NCBI GenBank assembly: GCA_030152265.1
Contig: JASLHQ010000148.1
Coordinates: 1 to 8,828, forward strand
From: Savagea sp.
GTDB lineage: Bacteria; Bacillota; Bacilli; Bacillales_A; Planococcaceae
Direction: 5' to 3'
Length of the DNA stretch: 8,828 nucleotides
Every line of letters starts with the position of its first letter. The first letter of the stretch is position 1. Position numbers and translations under genes: made by a program. This document shows, in pieces, positions 1 through 4,862 of the stretch. The notes under the pieces are model-generated. The model did no database searches and had not been told where the DNA came from. It saw only the letters and a program-made list of their open reading frames with translations.

Positions 1-227
1 CTGGTGTGATGAAAGAAGCGCTCATTTATGCGAACGTCATCGGTTCCGACCTCGGTCCGAAATTTACACCGATCGGCTCACTCGCGACACTCGTCTGGCT
101 TCACGTCTTGAAATTACACGGTGTCCGCCTCTCTTGGCTCAAGTACATGAAAGTCGGCTTACTATTAACGATTCCAATTTTATTCATCACTTTATGCGGC
201 TTGTACGTCACATTTCTACTGTTTTAA
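1..227 (+). CDS. arsB: ArsB-family arsenite efflux membrane protein, C-terminal fragment
   Basis: This is the 3' end of a gene that begins before the window; the first complete codon is at position 3 and the stop is TAA at 225-227. The roughly 74 visible residues include the run ANVIGSDLGPKFTPIGSLAT, which is highly characteristic of the C-terminus of ArsB, the integral membrane arsenite/antimonite carrier. ArsB exports As(III) or Sb(III) across the cytoplasmic membrane, alone or with the ArsA ATPase. After this motif comes a short basic stretch (SWLKYMKVG) and a final hydrophobic helix ending in FLLF, matching the last transmembrane segment of the family. Most of the protein is outside the window, so intactness and any ars operon cannot be judged. 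No clear hairpin terminator follows the stop; the next gene has its own promoter. Confidence 0.85.
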   Translation, partial: GVMKEALIYANVIGSDLGPKFTPIGSLATLVWLHVLKLHGVRLSWLKYMKVGLLLTIPILFITLCGLYVTFLLF

Positions 228-241
228 AAATACGCACTTCT

Positions 242-270
242 TTGCTTTCCTTTCGTTCTCATGCTATAAG
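242..270 (+). promoter_or_regulatory. Sigma-A type promoter for the small ORF at 299
   Basis: A -35 hexamer TTGCTT (242-247) is separated by 17 bases from the -10 hexamer TATAAG (265-270). The -10 is preceded by TG at 262-263, giving an extended -10 element. Transcription would start near 277, about 22 bases before the putative start codon. Spacing and hexamers are close to consensus; this is inferred from sequence only. Confidence 0.6.
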
Positions 271-298
271 TGAAGGAAAGATTTAGAGGGAATCTATT

Positions 299-508
299 AT
301 ATTTTCCATCAAAAAATTAACGCCGTCGAAAACACTTTTAGCAGGTCCTGCGCTATCGCTAGATCGCATTGAAATTGCGTACGGGTTGTACGATATCGCC
401 ATCGTATCACCGAAAGATAAAGCAGGCTTCGTCGAAGCGTTACGACATCATAATGAAACGATTGAGATCCCCCTTTCCCTTCTCCCGAATACAAATGCGA
501 AACCTTAA
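299..508 (+). CDS. Small hypothetical protein (69 aa) with a non-canonical start codon, or start-codon pseudogene
   Basis: An open frame with codon choice like the neighbouring genes runs to TAA at 506-508. It follows a good promoter (242-270) and a Shine-Dalgarno-like AGAGGG (285-290). At the ideal spacing of 8 bases sits ATA (299-301), preceded by ATT (296-298); no ATG, GTG or TTG lies in frame until TTG at 386, which has no ribosome binding site. The in-frame stop TAG at 284-286 rules out an upstream start. Read from 299 the product begins IFSIKKLTPSKTLL and contains GPALSLDRIEIAYGLYDIAI, then ends in PNTNAKP. It is soluble-looking, with no membrane segment or cysteine. I do not recognise the family. 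Either translation starts at ATT/ATA, as AUU does in infC, or a former ATG has mutated and the gene is dying, or the base is a sequencing error. Confidence 0.5.
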   Translation: MFSIKKLTPSKTLLAGPALSLDRIEIAYGLYDIAIVSPKDKAGFVEALRHHNETIEIPLSLLPNTNAKP

Positions 509-520
509 ATGACCGCATAC

Positions 521-584
521 AAAAAGCATCCAACTCTTACTCCACGTCCTTTAGAAATGACTTGGAGTAAGAGTGGATGCTTTT
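521..584. terminator. Bidirectional terminator between convergent genes
   Basis: A long inverted repeat pairs 522-544 with 563-584 through about 22 base pairs, broken only by one bulged A at 533, with an 18-base loop. The arms end in A-runs on the left and T-runs on the right, so both transcripts would end in a hairpin followed by U. It closes the small plus-strand gene and the minus-strand dus gene, whose stop codon (583-585) it overlaps. Confidence 0.85.
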
Positions 585-1578
585 ATTCAAATGATTCGTC
601 TGAACTATCAGATTGTGCTTGAAATTGTTTCAACATATCGCGCACTTCGTCCGTGTTGGACGTGCTCATGAGGGCGTGACGTAAGCCACCTGCTCCACGG
701 AACCCTTTAACGTAAATTTTGAAAAAGCGGTGGAGTGCTTTAAAAGGACGCGGTTCGAGTTCTGCCGAGTAACGGTCGTGCAAGTCGAGATGCAAATGTA
801 ATAATTGCAGTAACTCCTCACTCGTATGCTCTTTTTTCTCTTTTTCGAACGCAAATGGGTTTTTAAAAATACCACGGCCGATCATGACACCGTCTACACC
901 ATATTTCTCGACAAGTTCCATCCCCATCGCACGGTCTTCGATGTCGCCATTGATCGTCAGTAACGTATCGGGCGCAATTTCATCTCGGAGCGCTTTAATT
1001 TCTGGGATGAGTTCCCAATGTGCGGCCACTTGACTCATCTCTTTTCGCGTCCGTAAATGAATCGATAAATTAGCGATATTTTGGCGTAATACGTGCGTCA
1101 ACCACGGCTTCCACTCCTCGACATCTGTATAGCCGAGACGCGTTTTCACACTGACGGGTAAGCCGCCTGCTTTCGCTGCTTGAATAATTTCCGCTGCCAC
1201 ATCTGGGCGCAAAATGAGGCCACTCCCTTTACCGTTACCAGCGACGTTCGGCACCGGACATCCCATATTAATATCGATGCCACGGAACCCTTGCTTCGCC
1301 ATCCCGATACTCATCTCTCGAAAGTATTGTGGCTTATCTCCCCAAATGTGCGCGACGATCGGCTGTTCATCTTCCGTGAATGTCAAACGTCCTCGCACAC
1401 TCGCATTGCCATCTGGATGACAGTAACTTTCTGAATTCGCAAACTCTGTAAAAAAGACGTCTGGGCGAGCCGCTTCACTTACGACATGACGAAAGACGAC
1501 ATCGGTCACATCTTCCATCGGTGCTAAAATAAAAAAAGGACGCGGCAATTCGTCCCAAAACGATGTACCTTGATTCAC
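583..1578 (-). CDS. dus: tRNA-dihydrouridine synthase (Dus family)
   Basis: FMN-dependent enzyme that reduces specific uridines in tRNA to dihydrouridine using NAD(P)H. The 331-residue product has the full TIM-barrel signature: APMEDVTD near the N-terminus (about residues 19-26), GIDINMGCP with catalytic Cys107, GKGSGLILRPD, the VKTRLG loop, HLRTR at about 174-178, INGDI at about 209-213 and the phosphate-binding GRGIF at about 234-238. A helical C-terminal domain (RFFKIYVKGFRGA) follows. A longer frame opens at 1629, but its first 17 codons run through the yqeY terminator and the Shine-Dalgarno GGAGGG. The GTG at 1576-1578, six bases after that site, fits the family's usual length and N-terminus (NFW.ELPRPFF-like). 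No separate promoter was evident in the 54 bases upstream, so some readthrough from yqeY is possible. Which tRNA position it modifies cannot be told from sequence. Confidence 0.93.
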   Translation of the reverse strand: MNQGTSFWDELPRPFFILAPMEDVTDVVFRHVVSEAARPDVFFTEFANSESYCHPDGNASVRGRLTFTEDEQPIVAHIWGDKPQYFREMSIGMAKQGFRGIDINMGCPVPNVAGNGKGSGLILRPDVAAEIIQAAKAGGLPVSVKTRLGYTDVEEWKPWLTHVLRQNIANLSIHLRTRKEMSQVAAHWELIPEIKALRDEIAPDTLLTINGDIEDRAMGMELVEKYGVDGVMIGRGIFKNPFAFEKEKKEHTSEELLQLLHLHLDLHDRYSAELEPRPFKALHRFFKIYVKGFRGAGGLRHALMSTSNTDEVRDMLKQFQAQSDSSDESFE

Positions 1579-1601
1579 TGATTTCCCTCCATCTCTTCTG
1601 T

Positions 1602-1626
1602 AAAAAACTTCCCCAAATTGGGGAAG
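1602..1626 (-). terminator. Rho-independent terminator of yqeY
   Basis: Read on the minus strand, CTTCCCC (1620-1626) pairs with GGGGAAG (1608-1614) across a five-base loop, followed by six U residues (1602-1607). It begins seven bases after the yqeY stop codon. Its presence shows that the longest dus frame, which starts inside it, is not the real coding start. Confidence 0.8.
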
Positions 1627-1632
1627 CATCGA

Positions 1633-2061
1633 TTAACTAATTAATTGTTTGACGACAGAAGCAATCGTTTTTCCGTCCGCTTTTCCTGCGAGGAGTGGGC
1701 GCGCAATTTTCATCGCATCTCCCATGTTCATCCCGCTCGTCACACCTGCTTCTGCTAGTGCTTCTTTCACTTCTTCTTCCGATAACTGCTCAGGTAAAAA
1801 TTGCTCTAACAAGCGAAGTTTCGCTTCTTCTTGCTCGATTAAATCATCGCGCCCTGCTTGTTTCGCACCGTCGAGCGATTGGTTCACTTGTTTCATTTCG
1901 CGATTGATGATGGCGATTTCTTCCGCTTCTGTGAGCGCTTCGCCTTTTTCTTTTTCAGCGAGGTCCAAATTTGACTTCACGATCGTTAACACACTTTTCG
2001 TCGACTGATCTTTGTCACGCATCGCTTGTTTAATCATTTCAAATACTTTTGTTTTTAACAT
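1633..2061 (-). CDS. yqeY: GatB/YqeY domain protein YqeY
   Basis: The 142-residue product matches the stand-alone YqeY family in length and in its two halves: a helical N-terminal part (QAMRDKDQSTKSVLTIVKS, then REMKQVNQSLDGAKQAGRDD) and a C-terminal part with LEQFLPEQLSEEEV and the closing GKADGKTIASVVKQLIS. The C-terminal half resembles the tail domain of GatB, the amidotransferase subunit that converts misacylated Glu-tRNA(Gln) and Asp-tRNA(Asn), which suggests a tRNA-related role; the exact function in bacteria is not settled. A start three codons upstream (2070) touches the AAAGG of the ribosome binding site, whereas the ATG at 2059-2061 sits about eight bases after GAAAGGA, so the shorter form was chosen. 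It has its own promoter and terminator and so appears to be a single-gene unit, in many Bacillales placed near rpsU. Confidence 0.9.
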   Translation of the reverse strand: MLKTKVFEMIKQAMRDKDQSTKSVLTIVKSNLDLAEKEKGEALTEAEEIAIINREMKQVNQSLDGAKQAGRDDLIEQEEAKLRLLEQFLPEQLSEEEVKEALAEAGVTSGMNMGDAMKIARPLLAGKADGKTIASVVKQLIS

Positions 2062-2088
2062 ATCGTTCATCCTTTCGCATTCTTCTTT

Positions 2089-2117
2089 ATTTTAAAACGA
2101 AAGAGCAAATAGCGCAA
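2089..2117 (-). promoter_or_regulatory. Sigma-A type promoter of yqeY
   Basis: On the minus strand a -35 TTGCGC (2112-2117) is followed after exactly 17 bases by -10 TAAAAT (2089-2094). Transcription would begin near 2082, leaving a leader of about 20 bases containing the GAAAGGA ribosome binding site. Confidence 0.6.
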
Positions 2118-2140
2118 AGCATATTGCTTCATTTTTATAA

Positions 2141-2166
2141 AAAAAACTCTCCTGCGAAGAGGAGAG
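2141..2166 (-). terminator. Rho-independent terminator of the SDR-marR operon
   Basis: On the minus strand CTCTCCT (2160-2166) pairs with AGGAGAG (2147-2153) over a six-base loop, followed by a run of U (2141-2146, continuing into an AT-rich stretch). It lies just after the marR stop codon at 2171-2173. Confidence 0.82.
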
Positions 2167-2170
2167 AATA

Positions 2171-2596
2171 TTATTCATTCATTTGTTGGAGCTGGGTTAA
2201 CATTTTACGTTGGATCGTTTCATAAGCGATTCGTTCTTGTTCTGTTAATCCTTCAAATAACTGTTCACGTAAAGCAACCCCGATTTGTTGCGCTTCTTCT
2301 AGTATGTGGCGCCCGTGAGCTGTCAATGCGAGTTTAACGATGCGCTTATCTTCAGCACTCGAAATTCGTTCAATCGCCCCGAGTGTAACAAGCTTTGAAG
2401 CGATATGGGTGATCGCCGCTTTCGTATACCCGTATTGAGCAGCGAGGACACTCGACTTTTCAGGGCCGTTGCGAAGCGCCGCTAAAACGAGTGCTTCCGA
2501 AACTCCGAGATCATACGGCATCGCTTTCGTCCACTGAACGGTCATCTCGCTCGACACTTGTTCCGTTAAGCGGATGAGGTTGAGTATGGATGTCAT
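2171..2596 (-). CDS. MarR-family transcriptional regulator
   Basis: A 141-residue protein of the usual MarR length. An N-terminal dimerisation helix is followed by the winged helix-turn-helix: EALVLAALRNGPEKSSVLAAQYG leads into the recognition helix TKAAITHIASKLVTLGAI (about residues 58-75). The beta wing carries the family's D-x-R motif at Asp83-Lys-Arg85 followed by LTAHG, and a long C-terminal dimerisation helix ends the protein. Proteins of this kind bind as dimers to inverted repeats and usually repress their own operon until a small molecule, often aromatic or phenolic, is bound. The gene overlaps the SDR gene by ATGA (2593-2596), so the two are translationally coupled; the nearest Shine-Dalgarno GGAGGAG is somewhat far (about 13 bases), which also favours coupling. 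The palindrome at 3380-3405 is its likely operator. The ligand is unknown. Confidence 0.92.
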   Translation of the reverse strand: MTSILNLIRLTEQVSSEMTVQWTKAMPYDLGVSEALVLAALRNGPEKSSVLAAQYGYTKAAITHIASKLVTLGAIERISSAEDKRIVKLALTAHGRHILEEAQQIGVALREQLFEGLTEQERIAYETIQRKMLTQLQQMNE

Positions 2597-3342
2597 CGTA
2601 ACTGAATCGCTCCTCCGTCCACCATTAACGTTTGCCCTGTCATGTAGCTCGCATCATCGCTCGCTAAAAAGACCGCAACGCGTCCGATATCTTCTTCCAA
2701 TTCTCCTAAACGGCGGAGCGGAATTTTTTCGACCATCGTCGCATACGCTTCGGGTTGCGCTTCTTTCCACTGTTGAACACCTGGTGAGTTGGCGATTGGA
2801 GAGATGAGGTTACAATTAATATTGTCCACACCCCATTCGTTCGCAGCGACACGTGTAATGCCTCGAATCGCTTCTTTTGCCGCCGCATAGGCCGCTTGAT
2901 GAATATTGCCGGCAATGCCCGCTCCACTTGCGAAGTTAATGACTGTTCCTTCTGTCTTTTTCAAATGAGGATACGCCGCTTGCATCAGTAAAAAGGTCGG
3001 GTAAAATCCTGTGCCGAACGACAAATTTAAGTCATCTTCTGTCGTTTCCATGAACGAATGTTGACGGGAAGCGTGCGCATTGTTCACGAGCACGTTCAAC
3101 TGTCCGAACCGTTCAATCGTTTGATCAACTAATCGAGGCAATGAAGCTCGGTCCATTAAATCCGCTTCGATAAATAGTGCTTCTGTTATTTCTTGTAATT
3201 CCGCTTCCGTCGCTTTTCCTGTTTCCGCATTCACATCGACGATGACGAGTTTCGCCCCTTCTTTCGCCATCGCAAGCGCCATACCACGCCCGATGCCTCC
3301 TGCTCCTCCAGTAATGAGTACTACTTTTCCTTGTAAACGCAT
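2593..3342 (-). CDS. Short-chain dehydrogenase/reductase (SDR), 249 aa
   Basis: A classical SDR oxidoreductase with a Rossmann fold. Visible motifs are the dinucleotide-binding TGGAGGIG (about residues 11-18), Asp36 at the end of the second strand (IVDVN), which favours NAD(H) over NADP(H), the ADLMD segment, NNAH in place of the usual NNAG (87-90), and the catalytic triad Ser139, Tyr152 and Lys156 in the YxxxK motif (YAAAK). The C-terminus has the family's ASYMTGQTLMVDGG. The substrate cannot be deduced; sequences of this type include 3-oxoacyl-ACP reductase-like and sugar or alcohol dehydrogenases. A TTG at 3360 and an ATG at 3351 open the frame earlier, but they flank or abut the Shine-Dalgarno AAAAGG; the ATG at 3340-3342 lies nine bases after it and gives the family's typical MRLQGKVVLITGG start. 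It is first in an operon with marR, which suggests that an inducer of MarR is its substrate or a related compound. Confidence 0.93.
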   Translation of the reverse strand: MRLQGKVVLITGGAGGIGRGMALAMAKEGAKLVIVDVNAETGKATEAELQEITEALFIEADLMDRASLPRLVDQTIERFGQLNVLVNNAHASRQHSFMETTEDDLNLSFGTGFYPTFLLMQAAYPHLKKTEGTVINFASGAGIAGNIHQAAYAAAKEAIRGITRVAANEWGVDNINCNLISPIANSPGVQQWKEAQPEAYATMVEKIPLRRLGELEEDIGRVAVFLASDDASYMTGQTLMVDGGAIQLR

Positions 3343-3372
3343 GTTCATCATCCTTTTCAAATAATTTAACGC

Positions 3373-3405
3373 TTAACTATTAATAGTTTAACATTAAACT
3401 ATTAA
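3373..3405. promoter_or_regulatory. Probable MarR operator: perfect 12-bp inverted repeat plus third half-site
   Basis: TTAATAGTTTAA (3380-3391) and its exact reverse complement (3394-3405) are separated by CA. The left arm also pairs with a further half-site (AACTATT, 3375-3381) to form a second, overlapping 14-base palindrome at 3375-3388. The element lies 31 bases or more upstream of the SDR start, where the SDR-marR promoter must be, and has the size and symmetry of MarR binding sites. The -10 and -35 hexamers could not be fixed because several AT-rich candidates overlap the repeats. Assignment to this MarR protein is inferred from position. Confidence 0.65.
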
Positions 3406-3414
3406 ACGTGCACG

Positions 3415-3564
3415 TCATTTGAACTGAGCTTTTTGAAAAGAGACGATATTTACGATAGCGAGAAGACCGAAAGCCCAGTAAAATAAAGACCATTGTTGTG
3501 TAGTGAAACTCAATATAAAAAACAATAAAACGGTCACACTGCTCATCCAAAATAATTTCTTCAT
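3415..3564 (-). CDS. 49-aa two-helix membrane microprotein of the sigma factor operon
   Basis: A short frame begins at ATG 3562-3564, six to seven bases after a strong Shine-Dalgarno site (GAGAGGTG), and ends in TGA at 3415-3417. The product starts MKKLFWMSSVTVLLFFILSF and has two predicted membrane helices (about residues 4-20 and 27-43) joined by a short TTQQWS turn, with basic residues at both ends (MKK and QKAQFK), so both termini should face the cytoplasm. It begins 17 bases after the stop of the putative anti-sigma gene and is the last gene of that operon. I recognise no family. Small hydrophobic partners next to ECF sigma/anti-sigma pairs (such as the small Yxl proteins of the Bacillus sigY operon) are a precedent for a role in signal control, but this is inference. 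Confidence 0.72.
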   Translation of the reverse strand: MKKLFWMSSVTVLLFFILSFTTQQWSLFYWAFGLLAIVNIVSFQKAQFK

Positions 3565-3581
3565 TTCGTTCACCTCTCATT

Positions 3582-3809
3582 TCAATATATTAAAAAAAGT
3601 GTAATCCAAGCTGGAATCATAGGAAGTATGTAACAAACAAAAAAGCTCCATGACGAATGAAAAAAAGAGTCTAGCGGGTTTTTCACCGCTTTTCCAGCAT
3701 ACTGTCCGATTCTCTCCCATTTCGAAGGAAGAGGAATCGCTCGTTGCAATCGTTCAGGTACGATGACTATATCTTGCTGGAGCTTTCTTTTTAACTGTTC
3801 ATCTGTCAT
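3582..3809 (-). CDS. Putative short anti-sigma factor (75 aa, single membrane helix)
   Basis: The 75-residue product has a charged cytoplasmic N-terminal half, MTDEQLKRKLQQDI, followed by VIVPERLQRAIPLP, and one hydrophobic segment at about residues 54-74 that ends at the very C-terminus. The pattern of a helix followed by (I/V)PExLxxAI resembles the start of membrane anti-sigma factors in Bacillales, and the gene overlaps the ECF sigma gene by 11 bases, the usual place of the cognate anti-sigma factor. There is no zinc-binding HxxxCxxC motif and no extracytoplasmic domain, so sensing would need another protein. The start at 3809 follows the Shine-Dalgarno GAGGAGG by about six bases; an ATG two codons upstream (3815) abuts it and was rejected. 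Function is inferred from context; a structural or chaperone-like role cannot be excluded. Confidence 0.6.
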   Translation of the reverse strand: MTDEQLKRKLQQDIVIVPERLQRAIPLPSKWERIGQYAGKAVKNPLDSFFHSSWSFFVCYILPMIPAWITLFLIY

Positions 3810-4323
3810 CTTCATCCTCCTCTAACCATCTCTTTAACTGTTGTTTCGCTCGATGTAATCGTGATTTAACTGTTCCGACTTCTATTTGAAGTACTTGTGC
3901 AATTTCTTGTTGTGTCAAATTTTCATAATACGTTAATAAAATGACAGCGCGATGTTTTTCAGATAATTTCGAAATCGCTTCTTGGACGACGGTCTTTTCT
4001 TCATATGAAAAATTATATTCTCGTTGAGGAACTAAAAAAGGTAAAAAGCGACGAAGACGTTTTCTTCTATTTAATTTATTTACCATTTGGCGGTAGGCGA
4101 TTTGAAAAACGTATGATTTCACCGTTCCTTTGCGAACATCGTAGTCGTTTTTCGCTTTGCAAAGCTGTTCAAAAGCGTCGTGGACAATGTCTAAACTAAA
4201 TGGTTCTTCTCGCGTATACCGAAAAACAAAGGCATATAATGAAGGAGATAAAGCTTCATATAATGAAGTAAATGCTTCTTCATCCCCATTTTGCCAAGCG
4301 CACATCATCTCTTCAAGCGTCAT
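3799..4323 (-). CDS. ECF-type RNA polymerase sigma factor (sigma-70 family, group 4)
   Basis: The 174-residue protein has only regions sigma-2 and sigma-4, as in ECF sigma factors. Sigma-2 spans about residues 8-90 (AWQNGDEEAFTSLYEAL, then DIVHDAFEQLCK and KGTVKSYVFQIAYR, the -10 recognising part). A basic linker RRKRLRRF follows. Sigma-4 covers about 108-168, with AISKLSEKHRAVILLTYYENL and the helix-turn-helix TQQEIAQVLQIEVGTVKSRLHRAKQQL that reads the -35 element. The C-terminus is very acidic (EEDEDDR). The longest frame starts at 4356, but the ATG at 4321-4323 is eight bases after the Shine-Dalgarno AAGGA and gives a normal ECF N-terminus. It overlaps the upstream membrane gene by 11 bases and the downstream anti-sigma candidate by 11 bases, so all three are tightly coupled. 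The signal and regulon are unknown; the layout recalls the Bacillus sigY operon, but homology to SigY was not established. Confidence 0.92.
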   Translation of the reverse strand: MTLEEMMCAWQNGDEEAFTSLYEALSPSLYAFVFRYTREEPFSLDIVHDAFEQLCKAKNDYDVRKGTVKSYVFQIAYRQMVNKLNRRKRLRRFLPFLVPQREYNFSYEEKTVVQEAISKLSEKHRAVILLTYYENLTQQEIAQVLQIEVGTVKSRLHRAKQQLKRWLEEDEDDR

Positions 4324-4708
4324 CTTCATATTCCTTCGAATTTCGTTGCGCTTCAATCGACTTCAATGTCACCGTTAAGCGAAATAAAAAATAAACGAGA
4401 GTCACGACTGTCCACGTTTGTGTTTGACCTATTAAAAACTGCACATTACTTCTCTCAATCGTCATCCCTTTACTTATCATGTAATTCAATATCGACGTAC
4501 AAGCGATCGTATACAAAGCTAACAGGAGCGTAAGCGTATCAAATGCCGTCCACTTTAAATAAATAGTCGTTTTAGCATAATCAATTTTTTTAAAGTACTT
4601 CTCTTTTTTTCGTACAACGTACCGACGATCCATCGGGATGACGATCATTAAAATAACAAAACCGATGATCATCGTCGTCATCGATGACCAGAAAAATCCT
4701 TGATTCAC
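4313..4708 (-). CDS. Three-helix membrane protein, first gene of the sigma factor operon
   Basis: The 131-residue product starts at GTG 4706-4708, about seven bases after a strong AAAGGGGAG ribosome binding site. It has three hydrophobic stretches at about residues 8-25, 53-77 and 91-115. The loop after the first helix is strongly basic (MDRRYVVRKKEKYFKK), which places it and the acidic C-terminal tail (SIEAQRNSKEYEDDA) in the cytoplasm and the N-terminus outside. I recognise no family or catalytic motif. Its stop overlaps the sigma factor start by 11 bases, and it lies directly after a promoter with an ECF-like -35 element, so it is probably part of the same signalling unit, perhaps as a sensor or as the membrane partner of the short anti-sigma candidate. 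A stress-response effector is the alternative. Confidence 0.75.
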   Translation of the reverse strand: MNQGFFWSSMTTMIIGFVILMIVIPMDRRYVVRKKEKYFKKIDYAKTTIYLKWTAFDTLTLLLALYTIACTSILNYMISKGMTIERSNVQFLIGQTQTWTVVTLVYFLFRLTVTLKSIEAQRNSKEYEDDA

Positions 4709-4729
4709 TAGTTTTCTCCCCTTTCACTT

Positions 4730-4759
4730 ACTATACAATTAACGGAAGAGAAACGTTCC
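4730..4759 (-). promoter_or_regulatory. Candidate ECF-type promoter of the sigma factor operon
   Basis: On the minus strand GGAACGTTT (4751-4759) resembles ECF -35 elements (GGAAC or TGAAAC followed by a T-rich stretch). About 17-19 bases downstream lies TGTATAGT, containing TATAGT at 4730-4735. No TTGACA-like hexamer lies at sigma-A spacing, so autoregulation by the encoded sigma factor is plausible. The exact -10 is uncertain. Confidence 0.4.
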
Positions 4760-4819
4760 ATTTTTTATGCTACTTATTCCTCTCCTGAAAAATTGCGCCC
4801 CTTTCTCCACTATTTTTTC

Positions 4820-4851
4820 AAAAAAATAACGTCCGCCGAAGCGAACGTTAT
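4820..4851 (-). terminator. Rho-independent terminator of the CitMHS transporter gene
   Basis: On the minus strand an 11-base-pair stem (4841-4851 with 4826-4836, one G-U pair) closes on a UUCG tetraloop flanked by C and G, a very stable combination, and is followed by a U-run. It begins 12 bases after the transporter stop codon. The opposite strand also has a T-run, but no plus-strand gene converges here. Confidence 0.85.
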
Positions 4852-4862
4852 CTTTTTACGTA

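Noticed and set aside
309..533. Minus-strand frame of 74 codons opposite the small plus-strand ORF
   Set aside because: Its start lies inside the terminator hairpin, it has no ribosome binding site, and the plus-strand frame has promoter, Shine-Dalgarno site and neighbour-like codon choice.
1649..2008. Plus-strand frame of 119 codons antisense to yqeY
   Set aside because: Serine- and phenylalanine-rich shadow of a Lys/Glu-rich gene; no ribosome binding site.
3361..3410. AT-rich repeats considered as a terminator or insertion-site remnant
   Set aside because: The palindromes are not followed by a U-tract in either direction and show no target-site duplication; position upstream of SDR-marR fits an operator better.
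3380..3580. Minus-strand frame of 66 codons overlapping the 49-aa gene in another frame
   Set aside because: It runs through the strong Shine-Dalgarno site of the 49-aa gene and the MarR operator, and its product lacks coherent features.
4157..4533. Overlapping plus-strand frames opposite the sigma factor and the 131-aa membrane gene
   Set aside because: No promoter or Shine-Dalgarno site; the opposite strand has coherent sigma-2/sigma-4 and membrane-helix sequences.
2593..4760. Sigma-SDR-marR region considered as a defence or mobile island
   Set aside because: No integrase, transposase, repeats or composition break was seen; codon use matches the flanks.
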